Assembly: GCF_031884435.1 (NCBI RefSeq)
Contig: NZ_CP134779.1
Span: 3,596,001 to 3,660,000, forward strand
Direction of reading: 5' to 3'
DNA: 64,000 bases
From: Bosea sp. 685
GTDB lineage: Bacteria; Pseudomonadota; Alphaproteobacteria; Rhizobiales; Beijerinckiaceae
Each line of letters begins with the position of its first letter. The first letter of the stretch is position 1. This document shows positions 25,616 to 35,441 of this stretch, in pieces. The position numbers and the translations under genes were made by a program. Below the pieces are notes generated by a model. The model did not search any database, was not told the DNA's origin, and saw only the letters and a list, made by a program, of their open reading frames with translations.

Positions 25616-27679
25616 TCAGAGGATGTTGATGACGAGGTTGCCATGCGCATCGACATGGGCTGTCCCGCTCGGGCCGATCACGGCTGTCGATTCGCGCTGC
25701 TCGACGATTGCCGGCCCCTTCACGGGTTCGTCGACCGGCAGGCTGTAGTGGTCGTAGACGGGGGTCTCGACGGCCGTGCCCAGTTCCTGGAAATAGACGT
25801 CGCGCCGGCCCTTCAGGGCCTCTGCCGCCGTCGTGCCATGAGGGCGCGTGACCTTGCCCTTCCGCCCTCCGGCCCGCAAACGCCAGGTGATCACCTCGAG
25901 GCCAGCATTGACGGTGCGGCCGAAGAGCTCGCGATAGAGCGTGGTGAAATTGGCCGTGAGCTGCGCCAGGAAATCCTCCTGCGGCAGGTCGAAATCGGGC
26001 AGCGCAACCGTGATCTCATGGCCCTGGCCGACATAGCGCATGTCCACGGTGTAGCGGTTCTCGATGGTTTCCTTGGGCACGCCGGCAGCGGAGACGACCT
26101 CTGCCCCCTGAGCCGCGAGGCCGCCGAGCAGCCTGCGCATCTGCGCACCGTCCCAAGCTGCCAGGCCCATCGGGAAGCTCGCGGACAGGTCGACGGCGAC
26201 GGGGGCGATGATCAGGCCGATCGCGGAGGTCACTCCCGCCCCCGTCGGACAGATGATGCGCTTGATGCCGAGCTTGCGAGCGATGCCATAGGCGTGCACC
26301 GGCCCGGCACCGCCAAAGGCGACCATGGGCAGGGAGCGGGGATCGACGCCGAGATCGGTCGCATGCATCGCGGCCGCCTTGCTCATCGACTCGTTGACGA
26401 GATCATGGATGCCCCAGGCGCAGCGCGTGACACCCACACCGAGATCGGAAGCCAGGCGCGCCATCGCATCATGGGCGGCCTGTTTCGAGACCTTGAACGA
26501 GCCGCCGACGAAGGATTCCGTCCCCATATAGCCGAGCAGGATGTCGGCGTCGGTGACAGTCGGCTCGGTACCGCCCCGCTGATAGGCTGCCGGCCCCGGC
26601 AAGGCGCCCGCCGAGCGCGGGCCGACATCGAGCAATCCGAGCGGGTTCTTGACGGCAATCGAGCCGCCACCCGCGCCGATCTCGATCATCTGGATCGACT
26701 GGATCTTGAGGGGGAAGCCGGAACCCTTCCGGAAACGTTGGTGATGCGCGACTTCGAGATCGGTGCCGACCGTGGGCTCGCCATTGGGTATCAGGCACAG
26801 CTTGGCGGTGGTGCCACCCATGTCGAAGGAGAGCACACTGCCCTCCCCGGCAATGCGGCCAAACTCGGCGGCAGCGACGGCACCGGCCGCAGGGCCGGAC
26901 TCGATCAGGCGCACAGGCAGCTCGGCTGCGCGCTGGCTGGGAACCAGGCCTCCCGAGGAGGTCATCCACAGCACCTGCCGATCGATGCCCTTCCCAGCGA
27001 ATTCTCGCTGGAGATGGGCGACATGGCCGGCCATCTGGGGCCGCGTATAGGCGTTGACCACCGTCGTCGAGGCGCGGTCGAACTCGCGCACCTCCGGGCA
27101 GACCTCAGAGGAGAGCGAGACGAAGATATCGGGATATTCGTCCTTCAGCAGGGCGGCGACCCGCTGCTCATGCGCCGGGTATTTATAGGCATGGAGCAGG
27201 CAGACCGCGACCGAGCGGACCCCCTTTTCACGCAGCCGCCCGGCAATCTCGCGCACGCTATCCTCGTCCAGCTCGGCGACGACTTCACCATCGGCGGCGA
27301 TGCGCTCGCGGGCGCCGAAACTGTTGGCGCGGCTTACCAGCGGGTCGGGATAGCGCAGGTTGAGATCGTAGAGATCGTAGCGCCCCTCATTGCGGATGCG
27401 CAGCATGTCCTGAAAGCCGGCGGTCGCGACGAAGCCGGTCTCGACGCCCTTGCGCTCCAACACCGCATTGGTGACGACCGTCGTGGCGCCCAGGACCTGC
27501 AGCTTGGCCGTGTCGATAACCTCGCCGAACGCCTCCAGCAGCTCGGTGACGCCCTGAACCACCGCCTCGGCCGGGTTCAACGGCGTGCTCAGCACCTTAT
27601 GCAGATGCACCTCGCCTCCATCGTCGAGCAGCGCGAAATCGGTGAAGGTTCCACCGGTGTCGAATGCCAGCTTGGCCAT
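25616..27679 (-). CDS. hyuA: Hydantoinase A / oxoprolinase subunit A family protein (HyuA)
   Basis: 687 residues. The actin-like ATPase fold begins at AFDTGGTFTDFALL, the phosphate-1 loop. GATTVVTNAVLERKG, SFDMGGTTAKLCLI and IGAGGGSIA are further nucleotide and family motifs. The frame extends upstream without homology; ATG 27679 has GAGGA 4-5 bp upstream and starts exactly at the fold. It is the first gene of the unit hyuA-hyuB-SDR-aldolase. The 190 bp upstream hold an ATA-N9-TAT site shared with the promoter of the Liv importer. Confidence 0.9.
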   Translation of the reverse strand: MAKLAFDTGGTFTDFALLDDGGEVHLHKVLSTPLNPAEAVVQGVTELLEAFGEVIDTAKLQVLGATTVVTNAVLERKGVETGFVATAGFQDMLRIRNEGRYDLYDLNLRYPDPLVSRANSFGARERIAADGEVVAELDEDSVREIAGRLREKGVRSVAVCLLHAYKYPAHEQRVAALLKDEYPDIFVSLSSEVCPEVREFDRASTTVVNAYTRPQMAGHVAHLQREFAGKGIDRQVLWMTSSGGLVPSQRAAELPVRLIESGPAAGAVAAAEFGRIAGEGSVLSFDMGGTTAKLCLIPNGEPTVGTDLEVAHHQRFRKGSGFPLKIQSIQMIEIGAGGGSIAVKNPLGLLDVGPRSAGALPGPAAYQRGGTEPTVTDADILLGYMGTESFVGGSFKVSKQAAHDAMARLASDLGVGVTRCAWGIHDLVNESMSKAAAMHATDLGVDPRSLPMVAFGGAGPVHAYGIARKLGIKRIICPTGAGVTSAIGLIIAPVAVDLSASFPMGLAAWDGAQMRRLLGGLAAQGAEVVSAAGVPKETIENRYTVDMRYVGQGHEITVALPDFDLPQEDFLAQLTANFTTLYRELFGRTVNAGLEVITWRLRAGGRKGKVTRPHGTTAAEALKGRRDVYFQELGTAVETPVYDHYSLPVDEPVKGPAIVEQRESTAVIGPSGTAHVDAHGNLVINIL

Positions 27680-27801
27680 GATGTCCTCTGAGCCTGCCTT
27701 GCGGAGGTCGCGGAGGTTGCGGCCAGCGAACCGACCGCCAAGCCGTTCACCGCGACGACACAGGAAGGGTAGAGCCAGCCACGCACAGCTGGCCAACAGG
27801 A

Positions 27802-27840
27802 CTGCGGTCTGCCGCTATAGGCTTTGTTTATGGCGCAGCG
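27802..27840 (-). promoter_or_regulatory. Shared upstream element 1 with ATA-N9-TAT core (hyuA promoter)
   Basis: 39 bp that match 33700-33738 at 32 positions. The core ATA-GGCTTTGTT-TAT (27817-27831) fits both the T-N11-A rule of LysR proteins and the ATA-N9-TAT consensus known for Nac. It is about 138 bp upstream of hyuA; its partner is about 173 bp upstream of the Liv binding-protein gene, in the same orientation. The LysR gene between them is the likely reader. Confidence 0.6.
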
Positions 27841-27881
27841 TTTATGGCGCGACGTTTATGGCGTGGCGTTTATGGCGTGGC
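27826..27881. repeat. Four tandem 14-bp repeats (GTTTATGGCG core)
   Basis: GTTTATGGCG begins at 27826, 27840, 27854 and 27868, an exact 14-bp period. The first unit overlaps the ATA-N9-TAT site and the last overlaps the stop codon of the LysR gene. It may have grown from the regulator site by slippage. Confidence 0.7.
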
Positions 27882-28838
27882 TTGGGAACGCTCGGCCTCG
27901 CCAGCCGATTTCAACCCGAAGGGCGCCTCCCGGATCAAGGCCTGAACGATTTCGATCAGCACGGAGCGCGCTGCAATCGCGGGCTCCGACATCGGCAGAT
28001 GGTCGGACACGCAAAGGGAAACCGTAGCCGTCATCGCGGGCCGTATGAGTGGCCGGACATCGGCGCCGCGAAAGCCTGCGGCGCTGGCTGCCACAGACCC
28101 CGGCAGGATCGTCGAACCCAGGCCGTCCATGACGGCTGCGACCAGCGACGAGACGGATTCGATCTCGGCGGAGACACGCGGCGCGACACGAGCGCGCGCC
28201 AGCGACTCGTCGATCATCTGGCGCAGGAAATGGCCTCGGCTCGGCAGCAACAGGTCGACCTCGGCCAGAGCCGAGAGCGGGAGTGCCTCCCCCTCAACCG
28301 TCCCGATGGCTGCGCCCGGCGGCGACACCAGGACAAGCTCCTCCCGGAACAGAGGGTGCAGTACGACGCCCTTGATCGGCCTCGATCCATAGATGACCGC
28401 CATATCCATCTTGCCGGTCATGATCAGCTCGCTCAGCACATGGCCGAAGCTGTCATTGATATGGACGACGATGTCGGGGTAGCGCGTCTTCATCGCCTTG
28501 AGCAGCGGCAGCGACAGCGCGCTCGACGCCGAATAGGTGGCGAGCCCGATCGAGACCCGGCCTGCAACCGAGCGCGAGGATTGTTCGATATCGATCCGCG
28601 CCTGCTCGACCTGTTTCAGCAGCAGCTGGGCATGGCGGTAAAGGATCAGCCCGGCTTCGGTCGGCGCGATGCCATGATTGCTGCGGATCAGGAGCTTGTG
28701 CTTGAAATGGCTCTCCAGCGCGGCGATCTGCTGGGAGAGTGCCGGCTGAGCCGTGCGCAGCATGCCAGCGGCGCGAGACACGCTACCGGCATCCACCACC
28801 TTCACGAAGCTCTTCAACTTCTTGAAATCGACACTCAT
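27870..28838 (-). CDS. LysR-family transcriptional regulator (Nac/Cbl-like)
   Basis: 322 residues. The N-terminal HTH (FKKLKSFVKVVDAGSVSRAAGMLRTAQPALSQQIAALE region) is typical, with the linker helix and then a two-lobe effector domain (VSIGLATYSASSALSLPLL). The opening MSVDFKKLKSFVKVVD pattern is that of the Nac/Cbl-like branch. I choose ATG 28838; a GTG at 28856 is possible. It lies between livF and hyuA on the same strand, and both flanking units carry the same ATA-N9-TAT element, so it probably senses the imported compound or an intermediate. Confidence 0.87.
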   Translation of the reverse strand: MSVDFKKLKSFVKVVDAGSVSRAAGMLRTAQPALSQQIAALESHFKHKLLIRSNHGIAPTEAGLILYRHAQLLLKQVEQARIDIEQSSRSVAGRVSIGLATYSASSALSLPLLKAMKTRYPDIVVHINDSFGHVLSELIMTGKMDMAVIYGSRPIKGVVLHPLFREELVLVSPPGAAIGTVEGEALPLSALAEVDLLLPSRGHFLRQMIDESLARARVAPRVSAEIESVSSLVAAVMDGLGSTILPGSVAASAAGFRGADVRPLIRPAMTATVSLCVSDHLPMSEPAIAARSVLIEIVQALIREAPFGLKSAGEAERSQATP

Positions 28839-28913
28839 CGACCCGGCCGCCTCCACAGGTCGCGAAGTTAGGTCATTCGCGGGAAAGGCGAAACCGGCGC
28901 GCGAACCTCGCCT

Positions 28914-29653
28914 TCAGTGCGGCACGTCCGTCTCGCCGCGCATCTTTCCCGTCATGAAGAGCTCGCCGAGCTCGTCATGGCTGATCTCGGCGGGCTTGCC
29001 GTCCCAGATCACCTTGCCCAGCCGCAGGATGACGGCGCGCTGCGCCACCTCCATCGCCTTCTTGGTGTTCTGCTCGACCAGCAGGATGGTTTGCCCCATC
29101 GCGTTGATGCGCAGCAATTCGTCGAAGACGATACCGATCGCGGCCGGGGACAGTCCAACCGACGGCTCATCGACCAGCAGGATGCGCGGGCGCTGGAGCA
29201 CAGCCATCGCGACCTCCAGAAGCTGCTGTTCGCCGCCAGACATATTGCCCGCGAGCGTCGTGCGGCGCTTCCTGAGGATCGGGAAGAGCTCGTAGACATA
29301 GTCGCGATCGGCCTTCACCTTGGCGTCGCGCAGGGTGTAGGCGGCCATCTGCAGGTTCTCGTCGATCGTCATCAGCGGGAAGTTGCAGCGGCCCTGGGGC
29401 ACCAGGGAAACGCCTTGCGCCAGGATCTCGCGCGATGCCAGCCCGGCAATGTCCCGGCCCTGCCAGCGTATGGCACCCCCTTGACGGTCGTCATGCCATA
29501 GAGCGTCTTGAGCAGGGTCGATTTGCCCGCGCCATTGGGGCCCAGGAGCGCGACGAACTGGCCCTGCGGCACGTCGAGATCGACGCCGTTGAGAATGTCC
29601 AGCGAGCCATAGCCGGCACGCAGGCCCGCGATCGAAAGACTGGTCTCAGCCAC
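28914..29653 (-). pseudogene. livF: livF-type ABC ATPase with a -1 frameshift
   Basis: Two frames together encode one normal LivF. The N-terminal part from GTG 29653 holds Walker A (LLGPNGAGKSTLLKTLYG) and runs to KGVPYAG; the C-terminal part resumes as AIRWQGRDIAGL in the next frame and holds LVPQGRCNFP, the signature MSGGEQQLLEVA, Walker B ILLVDEPSVGL and the H-loop VEQN. The break is at a run of five C on the plus strand (29476-29480); a sixth would restore KGGAIRW. This is either a true mutation, a phase-variable tract or a sequencing error. The start overlaps the livG stop. If real, the importer lacks one ATPase, unless the other LivF (41699-42412) substitutes. Confidence 0.85.
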
Positions 29654-30416
29654 CGAGATAGGCCTCCCGAACCGCCTGGTTGCGCATGATCTCGGCCGGC
29701 GTGCCCTCGGCGAGCTTACGCCCCTGGTCGAGCACGGCGACGCGCTGGCAAATGCTGGTGATGACGTCGATGTTGTGCTCGATCACCAGGAAGCTGACGC
29801 CGAGCTGTTCATTGGCGTAGCGGATCGCCTCGACGACGCGCTCGATCAGCTTGGGATTGATCCCCGCCATCGGCTCGTCGAGCAGGATCAGCTTGGGCTC
29901 GGGCATCAGCATCGAGGCGAACTGGATCAGCTTCTGCTGGCCACCCGAGAGATTGCCCGCCGGCTGGGTTCTGACATCCCAGAGCCCCGACAGCTTGATG
30001 AGTTCGCGCGCACGCTGGCGCAGGCCATCGACCCGGGCGCGCGAGCGGGCGCCCAACCCGAAGGTCGAGGCGACACTCGGGAAGGTGAACATCTGGCCGG
30101 CGATAACGAGGTTCTCCTCGATATCGAGCGCACCGAAGGTGACCGTCTTCTGGAACGACCGCAGCATGCGGCCCTCCCGGGCGATGCGATTCAGCGACCA
30201 GCCGGTGATGTCCTGCCCATCGAGCCTGACCGAGCCCGCATTGGGGCGAGCAAGGCCGGATGTGCAGTCGAAGAAGGTCGACTTGCCCGAGCCATTGGGT
30301 CCGATCAATCCGCAGATCTCGCCGCGATGGACCTGCAGATCGACGCCGTCCACGGCGCGGATCGCACCATAAGATTTGCTGAGGCCAGTGATGTCCAGGA
30401 TCGGTAGACCGGTCAT
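29646..30416 (-). CDS. livG: Branched-chain-type ABC transporter ATPase (LivG)
   Basis: 256 residues. Walker A is GLIGPNGSGKSTFFD, the Q-loop is in LRSFQKTVTFGAL, the signature is LSGGQQKLIQFA, Walker B LILLDEPMAGINP and the H-loop VIEHNID. It ends in REAYLGG, the usual LivG tail. ATG 30416 overlaps the livM stop by 4 bp, so the frame further upstream belongs to livM. It would dimerise with LivF, whose gene is frameshifted here. Confidence 0.92.
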   Translation of the reverse strand: MTGLPILDITGLSKSYGAIRAVDGVDLQVHRGEICGLIGPNGSGKSTFFDCTSGLARPNAGSVRLDGQDITGWSLNRIAREGRMLRSFQKTVTFGALDIEENLVIAGQMFTFPSVASTFGLGARSRARVDGLRQRARELIKLSGLWDVRTQPAGNLSGGQQKLIQFASMLMPEPKLILLDEPMAGINPKLIERVVEAIRYANEQLGVSFLVIEHNIDVITSICQRVAVLDQGRKLAEGTPAEIMRNQAVREAYLGG

Positions 30417-31399
30417 GAGCGCCCCCTGAGCAGGGTCCAGAAGCGAGTGATCAGCGGCGCAAAGCCCTTGGGGAACCAGAAGACCAGCGCCAGCAGGCAG
30501 AAGCCGTAGGCCACCATCCGCAGTTCGGGAGCGATGCGGAGCGCCTCGGACAGACCGACGAAGAGCAGGCTCCCGAAGACGACGCCCGAAATAGTGCCCG
30601 GCCCGCCGCCTAGCACGATGATCAGCATCAATGTCGAATTCGACATCTGGAATGTCAGCGGGCTGACCACGGTCAGATAATGCGCGTAGACGCTGCCGCC
30701 GAACCCGGCGAAGGCCGCGCTGATCATGAAGACGACCAGCTTGTAGCGCCAGGTCGGCACGCCGACGGACTCGGCCAGCGTCTCGTTCTCGCGGATCGCC
30801 ACCATGTTGCGGCCGGCCGGCGAGGTGACGATCAGCCAGACGGCGAAGGTCGCCAGGGCGGCAATAGTGAGCACGAGATAGTAGAACCCGACCGTCCCCG
30901 AGACCGTGAAGGAGGCCGGTCCGAGCGCGAAATAGGGCTTGGGGATGGCCGACAGCCCCATGTCGCCGCGCGTCAGGCTGATCCAGTTCTTGGCGACCGC
31001 CTGTCCGATGATGACGAAGCCGAGCGTGCACATCACGAAAGAGGTCGAGCGCAATCTGAGAGCCGGGATGCCAAGCGGCAGCGCCAGTGCCCCGGCGACG
31101 AGGCCCGCGCCGAACAGGTTGACGTAGAACGGCGTGCCCCAATGCACCGCCATCAGCGCGGAGACATAGGCGCCCACGCCGAAGAAGGCGGCCTGTGCGA
31201 GCGAGAGCAGGCCGGTATAGCCGACGAGCAGGTTGAGCCCATGGGCCGGCAGCAGGAAGATCAGCGAGATGATCACCGCATGAAGCGCGTAGTTGCCCAG
31301 CAGCAGCGGCGCGCAACAGGCCAGGACGACAACGGCGAGCCCAAAGGGCAGCCTCAGGTCGCGGCCAGGCAGCGGAAGCGAGCTCTCGTTCAGCGACAT
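30413..31399 (-). CDS. livM: Branched-chain-type ABC transporter permease (LivM)
   Basis: 328 residues with about nine hydrophobic segments. Typical motifs are HGLNLLVGYTGLLSLAQAAFFGVGAY near residue 50, the EAA loop region RENETLAESVGVPTWRYKL and GGPGTISGVVFGSLLF. It ends in a basic tail (TRFWTLLRGRS). It is preceded by livH with a 37-bp gap and overlaps livG. It forms the inner-membrane channel with LivH. Confidence 0.92.
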   Translation of the reverse strand: MSLNESSLPLPGRDLRLPFGLAVVVLACCAPLLLGNYALHAVIISLIFLLPAHGLNLLVGYTGLLSLAQAAFFGVGAYVSALMAVHWGTPFYVNLFGAGLVAGALALPLGIPALRLRSTSFVMCTLGFVIIGQAVAKNWISLTRGDMGLSAIPKPYFALGPASFTVSGTVGFYYLVLTIAALATFAVWLIVTSPAGRNMVAIRENETLAESVGVPTWRYKLVVFMISAAFAGFGGSVYAHYLTVVSPLTFQMSNSTLMLIIVLGGGPGTISGVVFGSLLFVGLSEALRIAPELRMVAYGFCLLALVFWFPKGFAPLITRFWTLLRGRS

Positions 31400-31436
31400 G
31401 GTCGATCCTCGGACAGATTGGCAGGGGGCCGCTGGG

Positions 31437-32309
31437 TCAGTAACGGGCTTGAGCGGAGAACAGCCCGTGCGGGCGCCACATCAACACGAGCATCAGCGTG
31501 GCGAAGCCGACCGTGTCGCGAAACTGCAGGCCGACATAGGTGGCAACCAGGCTCTCAGCGATGCCCAGGATCATCGCGGCGAAGAAGGTGCCGCGGACAT
31601 TTCCAAGGCCGCCCATGATGATGATCGGCAGCGTCTTGAAGGTGATCAGTTCGCCCATGCCGCCATAGACACTGACATTGACCGGGGCGGTCAGGACACC
31701 CGACAGGCCGGCGAGCGCCGCCCCCAGGACGAAGGTCCGCACCACGACCTTGCGGACATCGATGCCCACCACGGCGCAGCACTCGACGTTCTGCGACACG
31801 GCCCGCATCGCCTTGCCCATGCGGCTATAGGTCACCAGGAGCTCGAGCCCGAAGAAGACCAGCACGGCGACCGCGATGATCAGCAGGCGCTGCTCGGCGA
31901 GCGACACGCCCAGAATGGTGACGGGCTCGATATAGCCGCCTTCGAAGAACTTGTAGCCGCCGCCGAAGAGCAGGATGACGCTGTTCTGAAGGATGAGCGC
32001 GATGCCCAGCGTCGCCAAGACGCCAGCCTCAGTCGGCGCCCCGACCATGCACCGCATCACGAACTGCCCGATGACCAGTGCAACGAAGGCCGTGGCGATG
32101 ACGCCGGCGACGATGGCGACGGGATAAGGCAGGTCAAAATACTCGATCGCGACCCAGGCCCCGAAGGTGCCGACCATGTAATATTCGCCATGGGCGAAAT
32201 TGATGGCCCGCAGGACACCGAAGATCATCGTCATGCCGACGGCGACCAGGGCGTAGACGGCCCCGGTGACGATGCCGTTGACGATCTGCTCTGAGATTTG
32301 GAACAGCAT
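31437..32309 (-). CDS. livH: Branched-chain-type ABC transporter permease (LivH)
   Basis: 290 residues. It begins with a short amphipathic stretch and GIVTGAVYALVAVGMTMIFGVLRAINFAHGEYYM, the LivH signature. Later segments include SRMGKAMRAVSQNVECCAVVGIDVRKV (coupling loop) and MGGLGNVRGTFFAAMILG. It starts 45 bp after the binding-protein gene and precedes livM. Confidence 0.92.
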   Translation of the reverse strand: MLFQISEQIVNGIVTGAVYALVAVGMTMIFGVLRAINFAHGEYYMVGTFGAWVAIEYFDLPYPVAIVAGVIATAFVALVIGQFVMRCMVGAPTEAGVLATLGIALILQNSVILLFGGGYKFFEGGYIEPVTILGVSLAEQRLLIIAVAVLVFFGLELLVTYSRMGKAMRAVSQNVECCAVVGIDVRKVVVRTFVLGAALAGLSGVLTAPVNVSVYGGMGELITFKTLPIIIMGGLGNVRGTFFAAMILGIAESLVATYVGLQFRDTVGFATLMLVLMWRPHGLFSAQARY

Positions 32310-32354
32310 CCCGCCCTCCCCTTAAGCCCGCGCCGTTGCGCCCGCGCGGGTCGG

Positions 32355-33542
32355 TCAGCGCGGATAGTCGATATCGGCGGAATAGGCGCCCTTGACCACC
32401 GGCTTGCCGTCTTCGATCTGCAACAGGATCATCGGCAGCTTCGCCTGGTTGTGGTCGTCGAAGGTCACCTCGCCGACGGCGCTGTCATATTTGATCTTGG
32501 CGAGCGCATCGCGGACCTTGGCGCGGTCGGTGCTTTTGGCCGCCTCGACCGCCTTGCCGAGCAGGTTGACGGTCTCCCAGTGGACATAAGCGTGGTTGTT
32601 GGGCGCCTCGCGATATTCGGCCGTGAACCGGGCGACGAAACCCTTGCTCTTGGGGCTGTCCCAGCCCGGCAGCCAAGCCGCGGCCTCGACGGCGCCTTCG
32701 AGCGCCTTCGGCGCCGACTTGATCGTCTTCTCCGTGTTGAACTCGCCATTGCCGATCAGCGGCACCTTGCCGGCGAGCCCGACCTCGGTCATCTGCCGCG
32801 CCACGATCGGCGTGGTGTCGGCGAGGCCGTACATGATGATCGCCTGAGCGCCGGAATCGCGGATCTTGGCCAGCACGCTGCGGAAATCGACCTCGCCTTC
32901 CTTGTAGTAGTCTTCGGTCAGGATCTGGCCCTTGAAGCGCGGCAGGTACTTCTTGGTGAACTCGATCGCCGAGCGGCCATAATCGCTGTCGACCGAGAGC
33001 ACGGCGAATTTGGTGAAGCCGCGCTTCTCGGCGGCATATTGCGCGACGATCAGGGCGCGGTTCTCATCGGTGGGATAGTTGCGGAAGCTCCATTTGAAGC
33101 CGCCGACGCCCGCCGCATAAGTGATCTTGGGGTTCGACGAAGCTGCGTTGATCAGCAGGACGCCGGCATCCTCGACGACGGGCTGCATCGCCAGCGTCAC
33201 GGAGCTCGACACGTCGCCGATCAGGAAATCGACCTTGTCCTGGTCAATCAGGCGTCGCGTCGCCGAGACGCCCTCGACCGGCGTGCCCTGGCTGTCGGCG
33301 GAGAAGATCTGGATCTTGCGGCCATCGATGCCGCCTGCCGCGTTGACGTCCTTGGCGGCAAGCTGTGCGCCGCGCAGCGAGAAGGCGCCGTAGCGGGCAT
33401 TGGGCCCGCTCATCGGCGCGACGATACCGAGGCGGATGCTGTTGTCCTGCGCCAGTGCGGAGGTCTCGAAGGCAGGCGCGCCGGCAAGGCAGATGGCTGA
33501 TGCGAGAAGGCAGAAGGCCCTGCGGTGAACTGTGTTGGCCAT
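32355..33542 (-). CDS. livK: Branched-chain-type ABC transporter substrate-binding protein (LivK family)
   Basis: 395 residues. The signal peptide is MANTVHRRAFCLLASAICLA to about SALAQ, then the mature protein opens with IRLGIVAPMSGPNARYG, the periplasmic-binding type 1 fold. Motifs such as AAKDVNAAGGIDGRKIQIFSADSQGTP and VDFLIGDVSSSVTLAMQP are standard for this family, which also binds amides, aromatics and short acids, not only Leu/Ile/Val. GGAG 6 bp before ATG 33542 sets the start. It leads the importer operon; upstream lies shared element 2. Confidence 0.9.
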   Translation of the reverse strand: MANTVHRRAFCLLASAICLAGAPAFETSALAQDNSIRLGIVAPMSGPNARYGAFSLRGAQLAAKDVNAAGGIDGRKIQIFSADSQGTPVEGVSATRRLIDQDKVDFLIGDVSSSVTLAMQPVVEDAGVLLINAASSNPKITYAAGVGGFKWSFRNYPTDENRALIVAQYAAEKRGFTKFAVLSVDSDYGRSAIEFTKKYLPRFKGQILTEDYYKEGEVDFRSVLAKIRDSGAQAIIMYGLADTTPIVARQMTEVGLAGKVPLIGNGEFNTEKTIKSAPKALEGAVEAAAWLPGWDSPKSKGFVARFTAEYREAPNNHAYVHWETVNLLGKAVEAAKSTDRAKVRDALAKIKYDSAVGEVTFDDHNQAKLPMILLQIEDGKPVVKGAYSADIDYPR

Positions 33543-33699
33543 GATCGACTCCGTTCCCTGATCGTGTTCCGCGATCGCGTCGCGGTTAGCCGGAACCGGC
33601 TTCGTCGCATGCACGCAACGATCCGACCCGATCGGGCGCGATTTGCAGGCCCGATGGGAGAAAATTCTAGGTTCGGCGGGTTCGCTCTGGGAACCACAA

Positions 33700-33738
33700 C
33701 TGCATTCTGCCGCCATAGCGTTTCTTTATGGCGCGGCG
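33700..33738 (-). promoter_or_regulatory. Shared upstream element 2 with ATA-N9-TAT core (livK promoter)
   Basis: The core ATA-GCGTTTCTT-TAT lies at 33715-33729, and the whole 39-bp block aligns without gaps to 27802-27840. It sits about 173 bp upstream of the binding-protein start. Just beyond it, 33759-33786 can form an AGGGGCCG/CGGCCCCT hairpin. Confidence 0.6.
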
Positions 33739-33810
33739 CGGCGCGACGATAAATCGTAAGGGGCCGCGTCGCGCGCGACGGCCCCTCCGGCGTCGAGCAG
33801 GCGCGGCGGC

Positions 33811-33975
33811 TCGCTGATCGATGATGATCTCAGATCGGGGCGCCTGGTGGTGACGCTGCCGGTCCCGGCGCTGACCAGGGGGACGAGCTGGCATGTCGTG
33901 ACCGTCCCCGGCAGGCGCAGGGACGAGGCCTTTCAGCAGTTGCTCGCCTGGCTGTGCACGGAAGCGCAGACATAG
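33811..33975 (+). pseudogene. Probable LysR C-terminal remnant
   Basis: A 54-codon stretch reads SLIDDDLRSGRLV, then WHVVTVPGRRRDEAFQQLLAWLC before a TAG. This resembles the end of GcvA-type LysR effector domains (D-L-x-x-G-R-L-V ... F-x-x-W-L). No HTH or upstream coding match was seen in the same frame, so it appears to be a decayed fragment in the 496-bp gap between livK and dgdA. Recognition is by eye only. Confidence 0.45.
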
Positions 33976-34038
33976 GGCCTTCGACTATCGCAAGGACGCG
34001 ACCTGATCGGTTCAGCTTGAAGTCGCTTCTCGCCAGGG

Positions 34039-35352
<1,314 letters not shown>

Positions 35353-35384
35353 TCACCTCGGAAGCGGGAGTGTCCAAAGGCTAG

Positions 35385-35406
35385 TTGCGCCTGTTGCACT
35401 GCGCAA
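35385..35406. promoter_or_regulatory. Palindromic site between dgdA and the LysR gene
   Basis: TTGCGC-N10-GCGCAA lies in the 92-bp divergent gap, 36 bp from both starts. LysR proteins bind dyads of this kind between themselves and a divergent target. A second A/T-rich segment (35403-35440) holds the remaining promoter space. Confidence 0.5.
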
Positions 35407-35441
35407 ATTGATATTCTTTCAAGCCGATATCGATTAAATTG

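Noticed and set aside
25643..27691. A 682-codon open frame on the plus strand opposite hyuA
   Set aside because: Antisense shadow of a well-supported HyuA; no domain pattern and no RBS.
29646..31316. A single 556-codon protein covering livG and part of livM
   Set aside because: The upstream part is an out-of-frame reading of livM; the real livG start is ATG 30416 with a 4-bp overlap.
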